Origin: Planctomycetota bacterium
GTDB lineage: Bacteria > Planctomycetota > Phycisphaerae > SM23-33
Direction: 5' to 3'
Assembly: GCA_003644335.1 (NCBI GenBank)
Contig: QNCB01000074.1
Coordinates: 1 to 6,717, forward strand
Length of the DNA: 6,717 nt
The position numbers were made by a program, and so were the translations under genes. Below are positions 1 through 4,737 of this stretch, piece after piece (within the stretch, counting starts at the first letter, position 1; each line of letters starts with the position of its first letter). The notes beneath the pieces are model-generated. The model was not told where the DNA came from. It was given only the letters and a program-made list of their open reading frames with translations, and searched no databases.

Positions 1-374
1 CCCCCGCTGCCTGCGAACATGGGCCAATCTTCCGGGTTGATACCCGTAGTCATGTGATCCTGACGGGCCAATTTCATCGACCAGGTAAACACCGGTACGA
101 CCTTTTGGACAATCTCGCTGTGCTTGTCGCGGATGACGCGGGCGAGTTTTTCGCTAAGCCCGGCCCCGCTGCGAGTGGTAGCGTTGTCGCCCCAGCCTCG
201 CGGAAAAACTATGAGGTCCGCGTCGACAGACTCCCACCGGTCAGCGATTTCGTACAGGCTGCCCCGGCTGAGCCCAGCCAGAGTTACCAACATACAAATC
301 CCCACACCAATCCCAGCAGCTGAGAGCAGACTACGAAGCTTATGGTGCAATATGTTCGCGAGCGGAAGAATCAT
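1..374 (-). CDS. ABC transporter permease, MacB/FtsX type, N-terminal part (truncated by window edge)
   Basis: Read on the minus strand from ATG at 374-372, this frame stays open to the left edge (124 codons). The protein begins MILPLANILHHKLRSLLSAA, followed by a hydrophobic segment at about residues 16-35 and then a polar stretch containing WESVDADLIVFPRG (residues 46-59). A short basic 'HKLRSLL' N-terminus, one membrane helix and then an extracytoplasmic domain is the usual start of MacB/LolC/FtsX-type permeases, whose periplasmic (MacB_PCD) domain follows the first helix. These proteins work with an ABC ATPase to move lipids, lipoproteins or peptides, or to transmit force across the inner membrane; the substrate here cannot be told. 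An in-frame TAA at 380-378 lies two codons upstream, so this is the first possible ATG. No Shine-Dalgarno is visible, because the leader is made of the 14-bp repeat. It follows the HAD gene by 42 bases and is probably co-transcribed with it. The remaining domains and the partner ATPase lie outside the window. Confidence 0.72.
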   Translation of the reverse strand, partial: MILPLANILHHKLRSLLSAAGIGVGICMLVTLAGLSRGSLYEIADRWESVDADLIVFPRGWGDNATTRSGAGLSEKLARVIRDKHSEIVQKVVPVFTWSMKLARQDHMTTGINPEDWPMFAGSG

Positions 375-381
375 TTTTTAA

Positions 382-419
382 GGAGTCAGTATTCAGGAGT
401 CAGAATTTAGGAAGCTTCA
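382..419. repeat. Tandem 14-bp intergenic repeat (GGAGTCAG family)
   Basis: Two near-identical 14-bp units lie head to tail, GGAGTCAGTATTCA (382-395) and GGAGTCAGAATTTA (396-409), followed by a degenerate third piece, GGAAGCTTCA (410-419). The repeat fills the gap between the HAD stop and the permease start, and its last bases form the HAD stop codon (TCA at 417-419, TGA on the minus strand). Similar TGACTCCTGAATTC-like short repeats are, from general knowledge, common between genes in some environmental planctomycete-type genomes. No function is known to me. Confidence 0.7.
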
Positions 420-1007
420 CGCTATTATCGTCAAAAAATCTTCCAGCTTGTCTATCACGTGGTCAGCTTCGTGGGCGAAGTCTTGCCAGTTTGGGCTGGT
501 CGTCAGCAGCACGCTGACCAGGCCCGCTGCGTTGGCTGCGATGATATCAAAATGAAAATCGCCCAGGCTGACCGTCCGCTGTGGTTCCACTCCCATGGCC
601 TGGCAGGCAATCAGCACGCCGTCAGGCTCGGGCTTGACGATGCCGTCTTCCCGACAGCGGATCAGGTCGAACCGCAAATCCTCGAACCGCTCCATCGCGA
701 TATCCACAGCCCGGCGGGTGTTGCGGGTCAGCAGGGCAGACTTCATGCCCAAGGCTCGGCAGGTGTCCAGCACCACAGCTACGCCTGGCAAAAGCGTCGC
801 CCGCCCCGCGCCAGCTAGCTCGTGGGCTAAGAGTTTCGCCTCAGCCTCGGCCCGGCTGGGAGCGGGCATCTGCTCGATAGCTTCGATCACGCCGACGCCC
901 TGGCCTATGCCAAGCTCGCTGCGAATGGCGGAGAAATCCAGGCCCGAGTCGATAAGCGTGCCGTCCATGTCGAATATCACGCCGTCAAATTTTCGTTTAT
1001 CGTCCAT
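417..1007 (-). CDS. HAD-superfamily hydrolase, phosphoglycolate phosphatase-like
   Basis: A soluble phosphatase of the haloacid dehalogenase fold, 196 residues from ATG at 1007. All four HAD motifs are visible (numbering from this start): motif I DMDGT at 13-17, with D13 the expected nucleophile and D15 the acid/base; motif II threonine in LLTRNT (T94); motif III lysine in VKPEPDG (K125); motif IV GDFHFD at 149-154, supplying the Mg2+ ligands. The helical insert between motifs I and II (about 25-75) is a C1-type cap as in Gph/PGMB-like enzymes. The substrate is likely a small phosphate ester such as 2-phosphoglycolate, but it cannot be fixed from sequence. An upstream in-frame ATG at 1043 would add 12 residues ending in GGGKKY; I prefer 1007 because family members start a few residues before motif I, and a run of eight G bases lies 10 bases upstream as a weak ribosome-binding site. 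The ABC permease follows directly on the same strand. Confidence 0.9.
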   Translation of the reverse strand: MDDKRKFDGVIFDMDGTLIDSGLDFSAIRSELGIGQGVGVIEAIEQMPAPSRAEAEAKLLAHELAGAGRATLLPGVAVVLDTCRALGMKSALLTRNTRRAVDIAMERFEDLRFDLIRCREDGIVKPEPDGVLIACQAMGVEPQRTVSLGDFHFDIIAANAAGLVSVLLTTSPNWQDFAHEADHVIDKLEDFLTIIA

Positions 1008-1041
1008 GTATTTTTTACCCCCCCCGCGAAATATCCCACAC

Positions 1042-1070
1042 ATAATGCGTTAATCCCTGATAGAATGCAA
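1042..1070 (-). promoter_or_regulatory. Weak promoter candidate for the HAD-permease pair
   Basis: On the minus strand TTGCAT (1070-1065) and CATTAT (1047-1042) are separated by exactly 17 bases. They match the sigma70 consensus at 3 of 6 and 4 of 6 positions, so this is suggestive only. If used, transcription would begin near 1035, downstream of the ATG at 1043, which would favour the 1007 start of the HAD gene. Confidence 0.25.
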
Positions 1071-1098
1071 CCGCAGCATCAGCTTTTTCTTTTTTGTC

Positions 1099-1118
1099 AT
1101 TCCCGCGCAGGCGGGAAT
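1099..1118. repeat. Palindromic repeat element (ATTCCCGC / GCGGGAAT)
   Basis: A perfect 8-bp inverted repeat with a GCAG loop: ATTCCCGC at 1099-1106 and GCGGGAAT at 1111-1118, flanked by GTC on the left and CCAGG on the right. From general knowledge it matches the widespread 'GTCATTCCCGCG..GCGGGAATCCAG' intergenic palindrome found in many bacterial genomes. It lies in the divergent gap and ends 19 bases before the ATG of the secreted protein gene, so as RNA it would fold just ahead of the ribosome-binding region. A run of T-rich sequence (1084-1095) precedes it. Confidence 0.75.
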
Positions 1119-1137
1119 CCAGGCCTTGGAAAAACGA

Positions 1138-3270
1138 ATGTCAATACGCGTCAATATTATGGGTAATCCAGGTCGGCGGCGCGCGGGCTACGCGTGGGGC
1201 GCCAGGCTGGGCTTGGTTTTGGCGGTGTTGGCGGGGCTTTGCGCGGGCGAGCTGACCGCTGGGGGGTGGTGGAACGCCAAATGGCCTAACCGAGTGCGGG
1301 TGAAGCTTGACACTCGCGCAGCTGCGAGAGTACGGCGGGCGAAACTACCCGGCGATGATATCGCGGTGGTACAGTTTCGCACCGCGGGGTTGGCTGATAA
1401 GAGCGGGCGGGACATTCGCGTCGTGTCTGCCTCAGGCAAGGTTCTGCCCAGTCGAATTCTCCAAACAGGCCCGGGCGATCTGCTCCGCCTGGCCTTCGCT
1501 GCGAGCGGCGGGTCGAAATACTACATATACTTCAACAACGCAAACGCCCCAGCCAGCCAAGCCAAGCCTTTGGAAATTCGTCGCGGCGTGTTGCTGGAGG
1601 TTTGGCCCTACGCCGGAGGCCAGGCCAGGAACATCACCCAGGCACGGAAGACCCTCGCCCGGGCAAGCCAGGCCAAGCCCATCGGCAGGGGTTTTCGCGA
1701 CCGAATTTTCCTGGGACACAACCCGTTTGGCCCGCAGAGCAAAATCGTTCAGCGGTACACCGCCTACTTCCTGGCTCCCAAGGCCGGGGAGTATCGCTTC
1801 GTTATTTCCAGCAACAACGCTTCGTTTCTGCTCATCAACGATAGGCTGATTATCAGCGACGGCGGCTGGCACGGGCCCAGGCGATACCCGAACCATACCG
1901 GCACGATAAGCCTGAACAAAGGGCCAGCCAAACTGACGCTCATCCACATAAATCCGTGGGGCTGGGCCATGGCGATGGTAGCCTGGCAGCGGGGCGACAG
2001 GCCGCTGATCGCGCCGATTCCGCCGGGCGCTTATACCGAGATCATCCCCGCCCAGGCAGGGCCTATCGAACGGTATAGCTCCGCTGGCGGGGTGGACTTT
2101 ACCGTCGGGCCGGGCGGCGAGGCGTTTGTGGAAAACCGCTATTTTCAGAGGCGGGTTTTCCGCGTCCAGACCACCGGGCGAAGGCTTGGCAAGAAGACCC
2201 GCTGGGCGTGGGACTTCGGCGATGGCCAACAGGTCGTCAGCCCGGGCGAGAGCGTCGAGCATATCTACCTTCGCCCTGGCACATATGGCGTTACGGTAAA
2301 GCTGCAAAAATCGCGGAAAACCAAGGCCAAGCCGAGCCTGGCCAGGACGCACCGCGTGCATGTCGACCGCGACTGGAACAAAATTACCCGCAACAAACTC
2401 GACAGCCTGAAGGACTACGCGAAGATCGTCGCTGGGTACAACTTCGCAGCGTTGGATGCCCAGGCCAATCTCAACGCAGCATTGCTGTTGCGCCGGGCGG
2501 GAGACTTCGGCGCGCTGAGCAACGCGTGCAAAGCGTTCGTCACCCGAGCCAAGGCAAGCGACAAGCAGATACAAAGGTTGTTGGCGATTTACGTCCAGGC
2601 CCTGTTAGCGGACGGTCGAGCGAGCCAGGCTGTAGCTGCGTTGAAAAAAGCTGCGACGATGTCGACCGACCCCGACACCCAGGCAACCATGCTCTTGCGG
2701 GCAGGAAGGCTACAGCTTGACCAGCTGGACAAACCCGACGCTGCAATGAAAACTTTCGACGCCATCCTCGCCAAGCTCACAGGCCATGCCAAGGCTTCGC
2801 TTCTCCGCCAGGGGCGCATCGGAATCGGCGACGCCTGGCTGGCCCGTAGCCAGGCTGACAAAGCTCGACTGGCATATGCCCAGGCGGGGCCTGGCGATGG
2901 CAGGGCGAAAAAATATCCCGGTATCGTCCGGGGCGATTTCGCAAGGCAGGCGGAGGACTATTTGCGACGCAGGAACTACCCAGCCGCAGCTGAGGCTGTG
3001 GAAAAGTGGGAGCGAACTCTCCCGGCGGACAAGCTGACGGGCTACTCGACGCTGCTGCGGTGCGAGGTGTTGTTGGCTCGGAAAAAATACGCCGACGCCG
3101 CCAGGCAGGCTGAGCGATTGGTCAATGCCAACCCGCAAAGCAACTACGCCGCGAGCCTGCTGAAACTAGCCATCCGAGCCTACACAAAAATCAACAAGCC
3201 CCGCCAAGCCAATCGCTGCCAAGAGCGGATAATCAAAAACTATCCGGAAAACAGGGAAATAGGCAAGTAG
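1138..3270 (+). CDS. Secreted multidomain protein: DUF2341-like, PA14-like, PKD, TPR-like repeats
   Basis: A 710-residue exported protein of unknown task. After a basic N-terminus (residues 8-22) comes a hydrophobic stretch with a likely signal peptidase cut after LTA (about residue 41). Next is GGWWNAKWPNRVRVKLD, which resembles the start of DUF2341 domains (about 43-146), ending in YYIYFNNA. A PA14-like beta-rich domain follows (about 186-296: YTAYFLAPKAGEYRFVISSN, then LLINDRLI), and then a PKD domain with its hallmark WDFGDG (358-363) and HIYLRPGTYGVTV (375-387). The rest (about 416-706) is helical, with alanine-rich paired helices of TPR/Tol-Pal type, for example YADAARQAERLVNANP. PA14 and PKD modules usually bind carbohydrate or mediate surface contacts, and the TPR part suggests a protein-binding scaffold. 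No catalytic residues are seen. GGA at 1128-1130 is placed seven bases before ATG 1138; an in-frame TTG at 1126 and an ATG at 1159 are alternatives. The last four residues are encoded by a short intergenic repeat. Confidence 0.85.
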   Translation: MSIRVNIMGNPGRRRAGYAWGARLGLVLAVLAGLCAGELTAGGWWNAKWPNRVRVKLDTRAAARVRRAKLPGDDIAVVQFRTAGLADKSGRDIRVVSASGKVLPSRILQTGPGDLLRLAFAASGGSKYYIYFNNANAPASQAKPLEIRRGVLLEVWPYAGGQARNITQARKTLARASQAKPIGRGFRDRIFLGHNPFGPQSKIVQRYTAYFLAPKAGEYRFVISSNNASFLLINDRLIISDGGWHGPRRYPNHTGTISLNKGPAKLTLIHINPWGWAMAMVAWQRGDRPLIAPIPPGAYTEIIPAQAGPIERYSSAGGVDFTVGPGGEAFVENRYFQRRVFRVQTTGRRLGKKTRWAWDFGDGQQVVSPGESVEHIYLRPGTYGVTVKLQKSRKTKAKPSLARTHRVHVDRDWNKITRNKLDSLKDYAKIVAGYNFAALDAQANLNAALLLRRAGDFGALSNACKAFVTRAKASDKQIQRLLAIYVQALLADGRASQAVAALKKAATMSTDPDTQATMLLRAGRLQLDQLDKPDAAMKTFDAILAKLTGHAKASLLRQGRIGIGDAWLARSQADKARLAYAQAGPGDGRAKKYPGIVRGDFARQAEDYLRRRNYPAAAEAVEKWERTLPADKLTGYSTLLRCEVLLARKKYADAARQAERLVNANPQSNYAASLLKLAIRAYTKINKPRQANRCQERIIKNYPENREIGK

Positions 3271-3330
3271 GCAAATAGGGGATTTGGCATTGGTTATTCA
3301 ATGGTCATTGGGTATTTGGGCCTTGGTTTT
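3261..3330. repeat. Degenerate short repeats in the convergent intergenic gap
   Basis: Three 8-base units AGGCAAGT, AGGCAAAT and AGGGGATT run from 3261 to 3284, and the stop codon of the secreted protein gene (TAG, 3268-3270) lies across the first junction. They are followed by ATTGG-type units (CATTGGTTATT at 3288-3298, CAATGGTCATTGGGTATTTGG at 3299-3319, CCTTGG after it). CATTG (3288-3292) and CAATG (3299-3303) could pair, as could CAATG and CATTG (3306-3310), but each stem is only 5 bp. No convincing terminator is present for either convergent gene; T-rich tracts lie at 3326-3332 and 3354-3362 on the plus strand. Confidence 0.5.
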
Positions 3331-3363
3331 TTTCTCGCCATGCGTTCTTTTGTGTTTTTTTTG

Positions 3364-4605
3364 TTAGAATCGTTTGCGTCTCCCTGGCCTGCGGGTTTGG
3401 AACAGGCCTGTGGTTTTCGGCTCGGCGGGTGCGGCTTTGCGTTGCCTCGGCAGTGGCGACGGGTGGGGATGATCCTCGATAATCGGAATTTCCTGGCCTA
3501 GCAGTTCCTCGATATCGTCCAGCAGCGAGCGTTCCTCGACGGTGCAAAACGACAGGGCTATACCCTGCTCGCCAGCCCGGCCCGTTCGACCAATGCGGTG
3601 AATGTAAACCTCCGCTTCGCGCGGCAGCTCGTAGTTTATCACATGCGAAATCTCGTCGATGTCGATTCCGCGGGCGGCGATATCGCTGGCGATGAGAACA
3701 GGCACCTTGCCGCTGCGAAAGTTGTCCATCGCGCGTTTGCGGGCGACCATGGGCCTGTCCGAATGTATCACATCCACCTTCATCCCGTCGCGAACCAGCG
3801 CCTTGGCTACCATGTCCGCGCGTCGCTTGGTCTGGGTAAACACCAAGGCCCGCGTAACGTTTTCCGTGGCCAGGAGATACTTCAACAGCCCGTCCCGCTC
3901 GCCCCATTCCACAAGATACATCCGCTGTTCGATAGTCTCGGCGGCGGGCATTTCCGGTGCAACATGAACCTCGACAGGCTCGTGCAAAATGGCCTTGGCC
4001 AGGGACATTATCTTGGCGGGAATCGTCGCGGAGAAAAGCAGCGACTGGCGATGCTCCGGCACATAAGACAGTATATGCCAAATATCATCAATAAAACCCA
4101 TGTCCAGCATCCGGTCGCCTTCGTCCAGAACGAAAATCTCCAGGCTGCGCAAGTCGACATGTCCCTGAGCCATCAGGTCGATAAGCCTACCCGGCGTGGC
4201 GACGACGATGTCCACTCCGCTGTGCAGGGCGTGGGTTTGAGATTTTTGTCGAACCCCGCCGAAGATAACCGTGTGCTTCAGGCCCGTGCCGGCGCCGTAG
4301 ACCGCGAAGCTCTCGTCTATCTGGGCAGCCAGCTCGCGCGTGGGCGAGAGCACCAGACAGCGAATCGGCTTGACATGTCGGCTGGCTTGCTTCTTCGTCG
4401 GCAAGGGGTGGGCAAGCAGTCGCTGGAGTATCGGCAGAGCGAAGGCAGCGGTTTTGCCCGTGCCGGTCTGCGCGCAGCCCAGAACGTCTTTACCAGCCAG
4501 GATATGCGGTATCGCCTGGGTCTGTATATCGGTTGGCTGTGTGTACCCCTGGCCTTCGACGGCTGAAAGAATCGGTTCGTTTAATCCTAATGTACTAAAT
4601 GGCAT
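3364..4605 (-). CDS. rhlE: DEAD-box RNA helicase, RhlE type, with DEGD motif II
   Basis: ATP-dependent RNA helicase of 413 residues, acting in the cytoplasm on structured RNA (ribosome assembly, mRNA decay or cold adaptation in the family). The N-terminus MPFSTLGLNEPILSAVEGQG lines up with RhlE from its first residue, which fixes the start at 4605; an in-frame ATG at 4692 lies upstream of the likely promoter. Motifs in order: Q motif GYTQPTDIQ (20-28), motif I AQTGTGKT (45-52), Ia PTRELA (88-93), Ib TPGRL (137-141), motif II DEGD (161-164), III SAT (192-194), IV LVFTQTK (254-260), V ASDIAARGID (306-315), VI HRIGRTGR (336-343). The C-terminal tail (about 379-413) is short, proline-rich and basic, ending RRPGRRKRF, as in RhlE proteins where such tails bind RNA. 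The oddity is glycine for alanine in motif II. The gene follows the membrane protein gene on the same strand after 132 bases, with its own promoter candidate. Confidence 0.95.
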   Translation of the reverse strand: MPFSTLGLNEPILSAVEGQGYTQPTDIQTQAIPHILAGKDVLGCAQTGTGKTAAFALPILQRLLAHPLPTKKQASRHVKPIRCLVLSPTRELAAQIDESFAVYGAGTGLKHTVIFGGVRQKSQTHALHSGVDIVVATPGRLIDLMAQGHVDLRSLEIFVLDEGDRMLDMGFIDDIWHILSYVPEHRQSLLFSATIPAKIMSLAKAILHEPVEVHVAPEMPAAETIEQRMYLVEWGERDGLLKYLLATENVTRALVFTQTKRRADMVAKALVRDGMKVDVIHSDRPMVARKRAMDNFRSGKVPVLIASDIAARGIDIDEISHVINYELPREAEVYIHRIGRTGRAGEQGIALSFCTVEERSLLDDIEELLGQEIPIIEDHPHPSPLPRQRKAAPAEPKTTGLFQTRRPGRRKRF

Positions 4606-4616
4606 AGATATCTCAC

Positions 4617-4647
4617 AAAACAAAAAAGGCTCCGACAGCATCAGAGC
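4617..4647 (-). terminator. Intrinsic terminator-like hairpin ahead of the helicase start codon
   Basis: On the minus strand GCTCTGA (4647-4641) and TCGGAGC (4635-4629) form a 7-bp stem with one G-U pair and the loop TGCTG. One C follows, then six T (4627-4622), a G and four more T (4620-4617). This is the standard form of a Rho-independent terminator. It sits 91 bases after the stop of the upstream membrane protein gene and only 11 bases before the helicase ATG. It may terminate the upstream transcript, act as an attenuator in the helicase leader, or both. Confidence 0.6.
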
Positions 4648-4655
4648 AAGCGGAT

Positions 4656-4684
4656 ATTTTACACCATCGGGCCCGGATAGGCAA
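4656..4684 (-). promoter_or_regulatory. Candidate sigma70 promoter for the helicase gene
   Basis: On the minus strand TTGCCT (4684-4679) and TAAAAT (4661-4656) are spaced by 17 bases, matching the consensus hexamers at 4 of 6 and 5 of 6 positions. Transcription would start near 4649, giving a leader of about 44 bases that opens directly with the hairpin at 4647-4629. It lies between the stop of the upstream gene (4738) and the helicase ATG (4605), which suggests the helicase has its own transcription unit. Confidence 0.45.
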
Positions 4685-4737
4685 ACGGGCATTTGGAATC
4701 ACGCGGCGTCTGTACAATGCTTCAATAGTCAATCGCT

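Noticed and set aside
54..381. Short plus-strand frames at the left edge (89 and 85 codons)
   Set aside because: The minus-strand frame over the same bases gives a coherent permease N-terminus with a membrane helix. The plus-strand products have no such pattern.
382..419. CRISPR array or phage attachment site
   Set aside because: The repeats are directly adjacent 14-bp units with no spacers, no cas genes and no integrase nearby.
1057..1096. Terminator-like sequence on the plus strand: CTGAT (1057-1061) with ATCAG (1078-1082), then T5-C-T6
   Set aside because: The stem is only 5 bp with a large irregular loop, and no plus-strand gene lies upstream for it to terminate. On the minus strand the T tract would come before the stem, not after it.
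1432..2574. A 380-codon open frame on the minus strand opposite the secreted-protein gene
   Set aside because: It lies fully antisense to a gene with clear signal peptide, PKD and repeat sequence. Its translation has no recognisable domain, and its length is explained by GC-rich codon bias in the opposite frame.
3281..3362. Bidirectional terminator between the convergent genes
   Set aside because: T-rich runs are present, but the only inverted repeats are two mutually exclusive 5-bp stems from ATTGG-type repeats, too weak and not followed closely by a T tract.
3305..4081. A 258-codon minus-strand frame overlapping the helicase
   Set aside because: It shares the strand but not the frame of the helicase, whose motifs are complete and continuous. 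The shifted translation is Arg/Gly/His-rich with no domain pattern.
3598..4566. A 322-codon plus-strand frame opposite the helicase
   Set aside because: It is antisense to conserved helicase motifs, with no ribosome-binding site and no recognisable protein features.
4606..4692. N-terminal extension of the helicase from ATG 4692
   Set aside because: The extra 29 residues have no counterpart in RhlE proteins. The stretch contains the -10 box and the terminator-like hairpin, and alignment to RhlE begins exactly at ATG 4605.
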